NCBI GenBank assembly: GCA_019914995.1
Contig: CM034133.1
Span: forward strand, 1,178,001-1,242,000
Direction: 5' to 3'
DNA from: Acanthochlamys bracteata
Lineage: Eukaryota; Streptophyta; Magnoliopsida; Pandanales; Velloziaceae
DNA: 64,000 nucleotides
Shown here: positions 28,445 to 41,200 of the stretch, in pieces
How positions within the stretch are numbered: position 1 is the stretch's first letter
Layout: the number at the start of each line of letters is the position of its first letter
Program-made: the position numbers and the translations under genes
The notes under the pieces: generated by a model
Told to the model about the DNA's origin: nothing
Seen by the model: the letters and a program-made list of their open reading frames with translations, nothing else
The model's database searches: none

Positions 28445-29417
28445 AAAAGGAAGATGATGAGTTTGGGAAACACGGAGCTAGTCTAAATTGTATTGTGGAG
28501 TTTGGAATCGATGCTAGTTTAGTGGTCGAGCTATTCAATCATGGAGTTGTTCTGTTGTTGTTACTAGCAATGGCTACCGTAAAAAAATCATTCATGCTGT
28601 ACCGACGAATAATTAATTATTCTGCCCTACGGTCTCCTTTAATAAATTTATTATCATTCGTATACAAATTCAAATAATATAAATTTACGTACACTAAAAA
28701 AATTGAGTAATTTACGTTCAACTGATCAGGAATCAGACCAACACTCCATTGATCGGGGCCGTTGATCTTACCGTAATTAATCCAGCAATCCCTCTGTCTC
28801 TCTTCTTCCTCGGCGAATCGACGGACCAGTCCAGGTAGAAATTTCCAATAACGAATAGCCCTTGCCGTAAGAAAAGCTACAACTTTCAAGCATGTTCGAC
28901 AAGGCTATATTTGTAATTACAATTTAAGAGAGAGGACTCGAGCTTACTTGAGATGCCACAAGGCCCACATTCGAATTCAACCCAATAGAGACGCTCTTGC
29001 TTTCTGCACGTGTCTCAGTCCAATTAACTGTATTCTTTACGTATCCCTGGCCCCACTTAACCGTAGTAATTAAAAATGTATCCCACCTTAACTGTATTCT
29101 GCTGCTTGGCGGCTAATAATAATCATCATAATTATGATTTGTTTAATATTATCAGCTATAAGTATAAAACTACAACCCACGCAAATCAAAGAAAAAAACT
29201 AATAAAAGGGAAAATAGAAAAATAAAAAACAAAAAAGATTACAAAGAAAAGAAAAAAGAAAATAAAAGCTCGCTCCTTCCTCCTCCGTTCCTTCTTCGTC
29301 TGCTATCTGCCATGTCCCTTATTTCAATTGCTTCTCCTCTTCCTTCGTAAACCCTAACGGCTCCGTCCAACTCCGACAATATTCACACGTTTAAGGCGGA
29401 GGGAGGGCGGCCGTGTT
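28445..29417. other. Divergent intergenic region between pectate-lyase-like and ankyrin genes
   Basis: About 1 kb serving as the upstream region of two divergent genes. A 90-codon minus-strand ORF at 28617-28889 shows no family features. A pyrimidine-rich stretch at 29270-29350 looks like the leader of the ankyrin gene. No specific regulatory element could be defended. Confidence 0.45.
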
Positions 29418-32400
29418 AGATGGGGATCGAAATCATTGAAAATGGTAATTCGTTCGATCCTTCAATCCTCTTTCTCTGATTTCTTTATCCAGCTTTTATC
29501 CATGAGAATTAATCAATCAATTTCTGTAATTCTTCCAATTTTCAGGTGATCGCGATCTTGAGATGGGTTCCATGGACGGTCCTACACGTTCCCCATCTAC
29601 AAGGCCTAACGCTCCGGTGCCTGTTATATCCAATTCCGGAAAAAGCCTTGATGCCACTTCAACTCCCGCTCTCGTTATCTCAAATTCCAGCAAACGTTTA
29701 GATGCCGCGTCGTCCTCTCAAGGCCCAGCTCTGGTCATCTCCAATTCCGGCCAAAGGCTCGATGCAACATCATCACAAACTCCTGCACTCGTTATCTCTA
29801 ACTCCGGCAAGCGTATAGATGTCCACCCATCACCAGCACCCGTGCTAGTGCTTTCTAATTCGGGAAAAAGGCTAGATGCGGGGCCCACGGCTTCACCCTC
29901 TGCTGCAACGACGCCTGCTTTGGTTTTATCAAATTCTGGGAAGCGGATAGACCAAGCTGGGAAGAAGAAGTATGTGAAGCAGGTGACTGGGCGGCACAAT
30001 GATACTGAGCTACACCTTGCTGCACAGCGTGGGGACCTAACTGCAGTCAAACAGATTATTAGAGAGATTGATGCGCAGATGATTGGAAATGCTGAAGGGG
30101 CAGAATTTGATGCCGAGGTCGCTGAAATAAGAGCTGCGATTGTTAATGAGGTTAATGAAGTTGAAGAGACTGCATTGTTCATAGCTGCAGAGAAGGGCTA
30201 TATTGATGTAGTTAAGGAGTTGTTAAAGTACATGGATAGGGAAAGCATTGCGAGAAAGAACAGGTCACAGCTCGACGCGTTGCATGTAGCGGTTAGAGAA
30301 GGTCATAAAGGTGAGGACTTTAGGTCTTCATTAGACGCTTTTCTAATCAAAACACTTTTTGTGTTTTTACGTTGCAAGAGAGTAAATCTTTAGAAATTCA
30401 TCGCAAACGCATAATTGCTTCCATTGATTAATGCTGAATGTACTCATTTTCATATCTGCAAATCCATATGTTGTACATAGTCCTCTGTCACGTTACAATG
30501 AATCTTCACTAAATCTAGTCCTTTGGTAGTTTATGGATAACTTTCTAGCTCTCTTGCTACACGCCTGTTTTCTGTAGACACTTAATCCTCTGCCTAGTTG
30601 TTAAAAGAACTCATTTTACTTGCTTGGGAGGTCCTGAAGTCACTCCAATAAAGTTTTGCCGACTTCTGAAAATTTTTCAAGTGGCAGTAGCATCATCTAT
30701 TCTGCTTCTGTGTTGTGCACTTCTCTTATGTGTCCATGTACCAACTTCAGAAAACGAGCAGCTGCTTTTTGTTAGGACTTGTCTGACAATGCTGGTAACT
30801 TCAAAAATTAATGCACGTTAACAAGTTCTACTTTTCTGATTTTAGACTCACACATACACTAAGGGCAGATGAATTATTTTATGGCCAACCTAACATTGCC
30901 TTGGTTGAGTGGTATACTTAATAGCATATGCTACTTAATGATAGCTCTCGAGCTTCTGTTCAGTTCCTTGTGGTCCTTACAAATTTCGGAAATTCTTACA
31001 TTACAATGTCCTATTGGATTTATTCTTAACCTCTCTTGTACAGCTATTGTTCAGGTACTTCTGGATCATGACTCATCATTGTGCAAAACATTTGGTCAAT
31101 CAAATGCAACTCCTCTTATTACGGCCGCTACAAGGGGTCACAAAGAAATTGTAGACCTGCTGCTTTCTCATGATGCTAGCATGATTGAACTATCGAAAAA
31201 CAACGGAAAAAATGCTTTGCACTTTGCTGGACGGCAAGGGCATGTTGATATTGTAAAAGCGTTGCTAGATAAGGATCCACAACTTGCAAGGAGAACTGAC
31301 AAGAAGGGACAAACTGCGCTACATATGGCTGTAAAAGGAACCAGTGCAGAAGTTGTCAAAGCGCTTGTTGATGCAGATCCAGCACTTGTGATGCTCCCCG
31401 ATAAATTCCATAATACTGCATTGCATGTTGCCACAAGAAAAAAACGTGCCGAGGTTTTCACCACGATCTCATACTTCAATATATCTAGTTCAAATATACG
31501 CTAGTATTGTTTCCCCTTTTACTTTTACATTATATGTGGACTTGTGTGCACTTTTATATATGCATATGTTTTGATTTCATGCAGTCCACTTTTGCTTCTA
31601 CTGCTGCTTGCTACTTTATTTCTCTGGAAACTTCTGCTATGATTGGGTTACCTCTAGATATACTGCAGTGCTCACATTCTGGCTAAATATTTCTTTCCCG
31701 CATCTGAAATGAGAAAAGAGTGGAGCCTTTTTTATTCACATTCTTGGTTATTGCATGGTGTATTATAACAAATGCATATTTAGTTTATTTCCCAAGTTGA
31801 ACCAAATAGTTGTTGATAGAATTAACTTCCTAAAGATGCATTTGTGATTTATTCTCTTTCTCTCTAGTTGGAAGCAATCATAATGTTTCCTTTTCAAATT
31901 TTATCTTGCAGATAGTAAATCTATTACTGCTTCTTCCTGATACCGATGTGAATGCTCTAACAAAAGACCGTAAAACAGCATATGACATTGCAGAAGGACT
32001 TCAGCTTTCTGAGGATTCAGCTGAAATAAAGGAATCTCTAGCTAGAGCTGGTGCTCTTAGAGCTAGCGAATTGAGCGGTCAGCCTAGGGATGAGCTGCGG
32101 AAAACCGTAACTGATATAAAAAAGGACGTCCACATGCAGCTGGAGCAGACAAGGAAAACTAACAAGAATGTACACGGGATTGCTAAGGAGCTCCGGAAGC
32201 TGCATAGAGAAGGCATCAACAACGCTACTAATTCTGTCACTGTCGTTGCTGTGCTGTTTGCAACAGTCGCTTTTGCAGCTATTTTCACAGTCCCTGGTGG
32301 GAATGAAAATGATGGTGTGGCTGTAGCCATCGGAACTGTGTCCTTCAAGGTATTTTTCATCTTTAATGCTATAGCTTTGTTCACTTCTCTAGCTGTTGTG

Positions 32401-32751
32401 GTGGTTCAAATAACACTAGTTAGAGGGGAGACAAAGTCGGAAAGGAGGGTTGTGGAGGTAATCAACAAGTTGATGTGGTTGGCTTCTGTTTGTACGACTG
32501 TAGCATTTATTGCTTCATCATATATCGTTGTTGGAAGGCATTTTCGGTGGGCTGCAATCTTGGTGACCTTGATAGGGGGAGTTATCATGGCGGGAGTTCT
32601 AGGAACTATGACTTACTATGTTGTGAAGTCAAAACGCACTCGTTCTATCAGGAAGAGAGAGAAGAAGCATTCAAGAAGAAGCGCTTCAAATTCTTGGCAT
32701 CACAATACTGAGTTTTCAGACTCTGAAGTCAACCCTATTTATGCCATTTGA
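29418..32751 (+). CDS. Ankyrin-repeat PGG-domain membrane protein (ITN1-like)
   Basis: Four exons (29418-29442, 29546-30310, 31044-31453, 31912-32751) yield 679 residues in phase. Residues about 34-145 carry six copies of an ALVISNSGKRLD-like peptide, then the conserved QAGKKKYVKQVTGRHNDTEL. Ankyrin repeats follow from about residue 150 to 430, with TELHLAAQRGD, ETALFIAAEKGY, DALHVAVREGHK, TPLITAATRGHKE, NALHFAGRQGH, QTALHMAVKG and TALHVATRK. The PGG region has INNATNSVTVVAVLFATVAF, then AAIFTVPGG, and four predicted membrane segments; the tail ends VNPIYAI. Relatives such as ITN1 act at the plasma membrane in salt and ABA-linked signalling. That role is by family only. The 25-nt first coding exon is supported by a good GT donor and phase; a start at 29563 is the alternative. 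Confidence 0.93.
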
Positions 32752-33420
32752 ACATGTAGTTCCAGAGTCTTGGGATGAAGTGTTCAAACCGGATTCCGAC
32801 TATGGCCATCTTCAAGTTAATATTTTGATATATTCCATGTGAATTCTATTGTTTATGCTTCGGAGAATGTAACTTGTGCTCACAGAGTATGTATATATAT
32901 TTATAGCTTCGAAGTACCCCTACGGTACCATTTTCTTGTTTGTTTGTTGAAAAGGTTTTCTGAATCTACACCTGTATGAATGTAAGATGGTCGGACTTGA
33001 TTATTACTCAGCAACGAAGATGATCACTGCACTATGTTGTTGTAACTTTGATACTTGGTTCTGAATCACAATATCTGCATTATATACTTGATACCAAATC
33101 TGGGTTTCATCTCATGGATGTTTTCTTCTATCCCAATAAGAAAAGTTTCATGTTTTGTTTTGTTATTTTTCAGTAATCTATCTGTTTGAGAACACGCCAT
33201 CGCGGTATTTCAAAATGTTACCGTGAATATTTGCAATGTTGGCTCATATGTTCAATTTTTTTACTGAATCAGGTAAGAAAAATCATGTCTTAAAGAACGT
33301 TGTGCCTTCTTCTAGACTGCCAAGTTGCCAACAGTAATGCCTGTGAGTTTTACGTGCTCTTGCAATTCCTTCCTCAACCTTCTGAAACCGATAGCGGGGA
33401 AGAGATCGATCGCCAACGCT
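32752..33420. other. Ankyrin 3' flank and Nudix gene upstream region
   Basis: 0.67 kb between two plus-strand genes. The first 400 bp or so are likely 3'UTR. An in-frame ATG at 33337 would extend the Nudix protein by 28 residues; see that entry. No repeat or extra gene was seen. Confidence 0.45.
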
Positions 33421-36028
33421 ATGGACGCTATTGTTGATCCAGGAACAGCTTTCACTCTGCTTCTCTCTTGCCCTACTGGTCTTCCTCGATCTCGCGTAAT
33501 CTCTTTCTCTATCAATTTGTTGATCTCGTTCCCAATTGTGGTTATCTGATTTCCGTCAGTGTTAATTCTTTTTATAGGAAGGTTTTTGTTTGTGTGTATG
33601 TACTGCTTTTTGTTTGATTGAAGGTTTCGGTTGATTTCGGTCCAGCTTATGATAGAATTCCTCACCCCAACACAAGTTTGGAACAGTCGATAAACGAGGT
33701 ATGGATGTGTTACTGTGGTCGTCGTTGAACTGAGAGATTGTTGAATTTTGTCCTAGAAGGACTAAGATTATTCACTTATAAATCAAAGATGATACGAATA
33801 TTTGTTATATATATTTTTGTTTGTTATAAAGAAAAAGGTACTTTTGGTGTTAATTGATAAGGGGAATGCCACCGTTACCATTACTTTAGCAAAAAAAGAA
33901 AGTTTTTTGTGTTTGTATTATGATTCGAGTAGCTGATATTGCTCATTGGAGTTTTTTTGGCTGCTTTAGATATGGAGTCGATGTGTATTGGGGAATCCAT
34001 CACTATACAATGGCAAAAAGTTCAGGGTATGTGATAATTTCATGCATAAATTGTTTTTTCTTTTTGTTGATTTTATGATTCAAAAAGAGGCGTTTGTTGA
34101 TCAATTTTATGAGAGAAATAGCATAGCTTTCATGAACCGTAGCTTTAGTAACAAATGCCAATTTTAACTTTCCTTTTCAGGGCCTAGTGCTGTAATTTTT
34201 AGTTTAGGCAAAAAAACAAGGACCTCCCAAGGACTTTTCTATGTGCAATTACTTTTTAGGTTTAAGATAATACTTGCTGCAGAACACACACCTAGACCCA
34301 GTTGATTTCTGTCCATTCCTAACCCTTGACCAGATGCATGCCCTTGTGAATTGCATTCCGTTCTTGTTTTCTGGTTTTAGCATTTGATATACTTTCTTTG
34401 CTCTAGAATCACATCCATAGTCTACCATAGTCAAACACTAAATTGATATTCTGATTTCAGTATGGTGGCTACTTGGTACAAGAAAGGAATGATCTGGGCC
34501 AACCCTCATCAGTCTGCCTTCACTTGGGTTTAACTGATTATAGGTTTCCCTCTCATCCAATGAATACTGCCTTCTTGGACCTGATCTGTTTTGCTTTCAT
34601 TTGTTAACACCTTCTCCATCTATGTATTGAATTGGAATGGAATGTACTGCTGCTGTCGAGATTCTCGAAGATACAGTTTGGTGTTTCTTGCTACCAGTGT
34701 GAAAGTTTTTTATACATTTTGCTGCTTTCTCAGGACATTTACAGGGACAAATCTGAATCCCTTATGGGAAAATTTTCTTGTGGCTTCAGAAGGTAAGGCT
34801 TTATGATGTGTTGACTTGTGGCAGCATGCCGTGCATGTTTAGATGACTATGGACCTGTAGAAATATTATATGAAGGTTATGTTGGAAAACCACTTGCAGT
34901 TTAACATGATTAACATGATTGGTGTTTGGATACTAAGCAGGTCCATGTACCTTTATCTTTCAATGGTCTGCTTCTGATATCCAACATATGACTCCAGTTC
35001 TGGATTCTTTCAGATGACTCCGTGTGTTGCCAGCACACATCAAGTCCACTTGGGAATGGTGCTCTTGTAGAAACAACCGATAGAAAAATACTTGTATTGC
35101 AGAGGAGCCATAATGTCGGCGAATTCCCTGGATACTTTGTCTTTCCTGGAGGACATTCAGAGGTTTGTATGTCCTATTTTTTAGTTAATGTATATGATCT
35201 TTTACGATAGAATTGTTGAGCTTTGTATATCTATGCATTAAGATAGTCCTGTATGTAAGTTTTATTACTCTTGTAGCCCAACGAAGTTGGAATTCCGGAG
35301 CATCAAACTGAGAAGGGATTGCCAAAGGATGTAAACTTAAACGAGATTATTTCTCAGGAGATGTTTGATGGTATCATAAGAGAAGTTGTAGAAGAAATTG
35401 GTGTTCCTGCTAATTCGCTTGTAAGTAACCATATCCAAAGTTACTGCAGCTTATAGTTTTATGATGAACCTCCACGTCCTTATAGATTGAAGCATACTTT
35501 CTCCTTATTAAGTTAGTTTTAGTTGAATAATATATCTTGAATCTAATCGTGCAAACTGATATCTTTATGTACTGTAAGGCGAATCTCTCTATATTATAAT
35601 ATTATCTCTGGGACAGATTATCTTCTGAGTTGCATACTTCTTTTGCCATTACGTGTAATATTTTGTTCACTTGATGGTACTTTGTGCAGACAGACCCTGT
35701 GTTCATTGGAATATCACGACGGGACATGAACGTTAGGCCAACTGCTTTCTTCTTTTTAAAGTGTGATCTTGATTCGGAGCAAGTATACAAGTTTTATGCC
35801 AGAGCTCAAGATGGCTATGAGTCTACCAATCTTTACAGAGTTTCAGGGGTCATGCTTGTTATTTTTTCTTTAGGTTATCAAATAGTTTGTTAGCCATAGC
35901 TTCTTGGAGCTGATGGAGTTTTCCTATTTACTTACCAGGATGAGTTAAAGAAGATGGCAATGAAAATGCCCGGATGTCATCGAGGCGGACTAGCCCTTTA
36001 TGAGCTAATGCTTGAAGCTGGTAGTTAG
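33421..36028 (+). CDS. NUDT9: Nudix hydrolase 9-like
   Basis: Nine exons: 33421-33495, 33624-33698, 33970-34026, 34461-34543, 34734-34792, 35014-35162, 35277-35420, 35690-35848 and 35939-36028. They splice in phase to 296 residues. Plant NUDT9 (At3g46200) is about 311 and is related to animal NUDT22. Conserved stretches are VSVDFGPAYDRIPHPNTSLE, YNGKKFRYGGY, LGLTDYRTFTGTNLNPLWE, TSSPLGNGALVETTD, NVGEFPGYFVFPGGHSEP, the Nudix helix IIREVVEEIG, FIGISRRDMNVRPTAFFFLK and MPGCHRGGLALYELML. The Nudix box is stretched, with a long insert between GGH..E and REVVEEIG, as in this subfamily. The start at 33421 (MDAIVDPGTA) gives a family-like N-terminus and has G at -3 and +4; ATG 33337 in the same frame would give 324. 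It hydrolyses a nucleoside diphosphate linked to some moiety, but the substrate cannot be told. It sits upstream of UFL1 on the same strand. Confidence 0.92.
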
Positions 36029-37903
36029 TGATGGTAATGTTCTGGTTACCTAATCATTTGGAGTGTCTAGTAAAATCAGTTATAGCAGTTTAACTATAAA
36101 CTATTTGGTTTTGTGTAGGTTGAAAATTAAAAATTTATCTTTTTTTGGAATAGAAGAGATGGCTGGACAAAGTTGCAGAACCAACCATTTAATTGGAAGG
36201 CAAGTATTTTCATTATCTTCTGTATGAGAACTTTCCTTTGCAGTGACCTAATCATAGAACTAAATCAACACTTGTAGTAACACCAGTTGCGAACAAAGGA
36301 TAGCATTCATTAGTACACGATCAAGTGTATATTCCATTTCATTGACCTCATTGTATGTCAAGTTCACTTGCGTCTTTGTTATAAATATCCTTAATTTGAT
36401 ACTCAATTATTGTTCTGATTACGTGTTCTAGAGGAAAGCATCATCTGATGATCAAATTTTTTAACGTTAAAGGTGTGTTCTTTTCACTTCATAATTCATC
36501 TTTTTACTAAAAAATTATTCTCATTTGGTTTTCAACAGAGCAATTTAATAATGTCACTTTTTATTAAATCATTTATACCTTAAGCAGATTACTTGCAGTA
36601 GACTTCTGTAGGAGGTAGTAGTTAGTTCTCACCATCTCTTTGTTAATTTTTCTTTTCAAAATTTTGTTTGCAGTTCTTTTCTTTCTATAAAGAACAATAC
36701 TTGATGATCGCGGCCAGCAGCAACGGATAGATAAACCGGAGACATTATTGCATCAAGTTTGTTTCGATTTCACATTACCAGTAATCTTAGACTTTTTGTT
36801 GCTGAAATTAGAAAGTCATCGCAAACTAATTTCAAAGCAATTAATTCGCAATGCTATTATTTCTGGATGCTGCCGTCATGTTCGTTTTCATAGAAAAAAG
36901 TTTGTAACTTGGTATTAGTTTTTAAATAATCTATTACACCTCATCCTTAATTCATGATTTCACCTAATAATTAGATGTTAATTTTCCTTTCTCTAGAAGG
37001 TTTTCGTTATCTGTTTATATTTCAAATTTCTTTTATTACTGTTTTTTCCATAACATGGTAATCCTATATTGCAGACGTACGTTCTTTACCATCGTTTGAA
37101 ACTCGCGGGAAGAACAAGTAATGAAAATCCACTAAAATCGCTTTGTTTCTTTCTTCGTTTCGCTGTCTGACTTCGTAAACGTCCCGTACCGTCCCTCCTT
37201 TGGTGGGACCCACAATCCAATCTTTTCCTCTCTCTCTTCTCGTCATCGATCTCCCAGTTCTTCTCCCTCCGTGAATGATCAAGGACATTATCAAAACCAA
37301 AACTCTCTTCTTTAAACTTTAGTTAATTAAACCAATTCAAACAAACAACTCGATTTATTTTCGTTCTTTTTATCCCTTTTGTTTGATTGCACTGATTATG
37401 GAAAACTCTGTATTTACCAATCTATCACTCCTAGCACTGTAATGTTGCCGTTTGCTTCTGCACCATGGGAGCTTGGTGACCTTTGTACACATTGATCAAG
37501 TTACCAGGATAGAGTTCTTGAATTCTTCGCAGTAAGAACAGAGGTTGGTTGGGTATTCTCTCATTCTTTATTTGAATTTTTTCTTATTTGGTTTTGTTTT
37601 GGGGAATTACAATGTACAGAAACGAGCATGTGTTTATTGTTCTCTAATGCTAGTTTCAGGAGATTGTTGCAATGTTTCTGTCCAATTATTGTTTTGTTTA
37701 ATGTAGACTTGTAATGGAAAGCGAATCAAGGCCATGTGGGTTGCCGTTCTCTTCTTGTTTGTTTTATTAAATTTAGCGGACAAGAATTTTGGTTTAATTG
37801 AAGTTAGCCATCTGTGGAGTTTGCTTTTATTTTCTTTTATCGATGGAGTATCTGCAGGTGGATACCACTTCAACTCCATTGTCACCTTTCTACCTTTTTC
37901 CTT

Positions 37904-37941
<38 letters not shown>

Positions 37942-38225
37942 ATGTGTTCAATCTTTGCATATTTTCTTTCTCTTTAAACCGTCAAAGATTAAATCTTTTT
38001 AATAAGAACATATGAAACGAAACAATGAAATTTAATTTAATGATGGTTGGAGATTTTTTTGTGTTTTATATGTATGCTATTTAGGGACCGACCAATGGTT
38101 TGCTTGTTTACGGCCTGGAATCTTCAATGATCTAACACTGCAGAATTCATGCCTTTGATTGGGATGTATGAGGGAATAAAATTGGTTGAGGAATTTGCTT
38201 AGGTGGCAGTTTGCTCCATTTGACA
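36029..38225. other. Intergenic and probable leader of the second ankyrin gene
   Basis: 2.2 kb with no supported coding exon. A pyrimidine-rich stretch at 37190-37320 looks like a transcribed 5' leader. An acceptor-like TTAG just before 38206 suggests a leader intron that would contain the (TC)n microsatellite at 37908-37939. The 78-codon minus-strand ORF at 37064-37300 is probably the antisense of that leader. Confidence 0.45.
37908..37939. repeat. (TC)16 microsatellite
   Basis: An uninterrupted 32-bp TC run, probably within the leader intron of the downstream ankyrin gene. Confidence 0.97.
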
Positions 38226-41200
38226 ATGGATTCGCCTGGAGGGCAGCATGGTCTCCGGCGAAAGAAAATGACTAAGCAGTTGACAGGAAAGCGGGATGAC
38301 ACTCCTCTTCATTCAGCTGCAAGGGCTGGAAATTTGGCTGTCATCAGGCAGATGTTATGGAAGGCAGTAGCTGCAGGCAGAGATGATCTGATAAATTTGC
38401 TGACTAAGCAGAATCAGACTGGGGAAACTGCACTTTATGTGGCCGCAGAGTATGGATATGTTGATGCTGTTGGTGAGATGATAGCCTACCATGATGTCAT
38501 GATAGCTGGAATCAAGGCCAAGAATGGCTATGATGCCTTGCATATTGCAGCCAGACAAGGAGATGTAGGTACGAAACTTGCTGAGGCATGTTTCTTTATT
38601 ATCTTAGTATTTCATTATTCATCAAAAAAATTTTGTAATCTTTGAATTCAGCTAAAAACATTTTAGAAGTTTTTGCTAATTCAAATTCCTTTAGATGCAC
38701 CGACATATCTGCATTTTATGGTTAATTTTGTTTCCATCATCTGAAACTTTATCAGGTTCCTCTTGACACGGTTTATGCCAATTCGTATGTAGGATTAATT
38801 TGGATACACCTGTAGATCATTACTCATGCTTTGATACCATTAAGAACCCAATTTCTTCATATATATTTTAATCGAATGAAATATAATATCATATGCATTT
38901 GCTGGTTACGCTTTGTTTTAAGCTTCTTCTGCAATTCTTTTGGGATATGACATTAGTTGCAGCAGTTTATGAGATGAGATGCTCGGAATAATGATTGACA
39001 TGTACATTCCAGTGTTTTCTGGAGTAAAGGATTAGAGAAACAGAACCAAACTTGGGTTAGTGGTAGCAAATACTAGGTTTCCTTCTTCTCTGAACCATAC
39101 TTGGTGATATTTGCTCTCAACCTTTACCTTTGCCAGAAGTAGCCACAAGAAATAGCATGATAACTTCCTTCTCCCTAGTCTTAAGATTATGTGAAAGACA
39201 CATTTTTATCAAACTATCACGAATATCTACTTTTTTCTAGCATTTAATGTGACTATCACTTCTACTAACCATCAAGTTGCTGTTTCAGATATTGTTCGGG
39301 TGCTTTTGCAATCCATTCCAGAACTGTCCATGACAGTTGACCTTTTAAATACAACTGCTTTGCATACAGCTGCAACACAAAGCCATATAGAAGTGGTGAT
39401 CTTCTTCTTGAAGCTGATGCAAGTTTGGCAAAGATAGCAAGAAGCAATGGCAAGACTGCCCTGCATTCAGCAGCACGAAATGGGCATTTGGATGTTGTTA
39501 AAGCCCTTCTTGACAAAGAACCTGGAATTTCTACTAGAAACGATAAGAAGGGCCAGACTGCACTTCACATGGCTGTCAAAGGCACAAACCTAGATATTGT
39601 TGAGGAACTCCTAAAGTGTCAACCGGGGCTGGTAAATATGGTGGACACGAAAGGGAATACACCATTACATATAGCAACGAGGAAGGGCCGTGCTCAGGTA
39701 TTTTACTTGATTTTCTATCCTAATGTTTTACCTTTCTCCTTCTTATTTTTTATTTGAGACTTGGCCTAGCTGTAATTTTCACTTATAATGTCTAGGGTGT
39801 GCTTCATTTATGGGTAGGATATAGCTGACCATTTTCTAGGCCCTGCAATGAGCAGCAGTCTTGCAATGCTAAGCCGCCCTCTTTTTCTTCTTATTTCTTA
39901 TTTGTGGCTGTTCCTTGATGTTTTTATCAAGTTGCTTATTTGGAAATTTCCTGTTTCTCTGTCCTTCTCTTATATCTTTCTTTCATCTCACTTGAACCGA
40001 AGTGAGGATCCATAGGCAACCAACCACTAGATATTTATGACAGACTATTTTTCTTGCGTATTCTTTTCTGTCTGGTTGTCTTTGCATTTCATTTTGTAAA
40101 AATATCTTGAAATTCTCTTGATTCTAAAACCACAGTGTTTAATGATCTATGAGAAGGCTGCTAGATAAGCTCGTGATTAGTGTAGTTGATATGCCTGTCC
40201 AATTTATGATTCATGTTAGGTTTTCATTGTTTTTATTCCTTTTGAGGATAGAGTTCTGAATTAACTGAGTTCATTATCCCACTTCTGGTGACTTAGTATG
40301 GATTCTTTGTCAAATTGTGTAGTCTAGTCTTTGTAATTGAATCTTGCTTGATAAGTGGATTTTGATGATAGATTTGTATAGTCCTTCTATTTGCCGAGTT
40401 CCAAAAACTTTATTTAGGATGCATGAAATTGGGCAGAAATTCATCGCTGCCCTTGCTGTAGCTGTTTTGAAAGCTTACCTCCATACATATTTTATCTATG
40501 GGAACCATGTCCTTTTGCTTAGGGTGTTTTTCAAATGCCCATAACTGAGTTTCGTAAAAGTGAAAAATAGAAAGTAGAGTTTTTTAAAAAATAAAATGAA
40601 AGTAAAGTTCAGTATTTGTGTTTCAATAGTTTTTGAAAGTGTGTTAAAAATTGAAAAAATATGATTGCATTGGAAAGTGTGCAAATTAAAAAGTTAGAAT
40701 TAGAGTTCTGCATGTTGAAGTGGAGTTCTGAATTCTTTGTGTAATTGAAACATATGAACTGTTAGGAACTCAAAATTTGGCGGGAGAAAGTAAAGTTACG
40801 GACGTTTGAAACACGCCCTTAGGGCTCAGCGCACATGATAAACTTTAAGATGCAGTATGCTATGCCGTTGAAGTTGTTGTACCGATACACACTCAGAAAT
40901 GTCCTGAAAGATTGGTCTTAGTTCCCACATCTACAGTCGATGTATTTTGAGAAAGTTGGATAAGCAATTTTTGTTAGAGTCTCATTTTCAACCATTGTCA
41001 GTATACTTCACCATCGGTAACTATGAACCATTATACAGTCTGTTCCAACGTGCAGATTGTGAGAAGACTGCTTGATCTTGAGGTGACTGATACAAAAGCT
41101 ATTAACAGGTCAGGTGAGACAGCAATTGACACAGCTGAGAAGACAGGACAGTCGGACATTGCTACTATGCTAGTCCATCATGGTGTCCCAAGTGGGAGGA

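Noticed and set aside
28617-28889. 90-codon minus-strand ORF between the lyase-like and ankyrin genes
   Set aside because: Composition and content look like promoter/leader DNA; no family resemblance.
37064-37300. 78-codon minus-strand ORF upstream of the second ankyrin gene
   Set aside because: It is the antisense of a pyrimidine-rich leader-like stretch; Arg-rich translation is a by-product.
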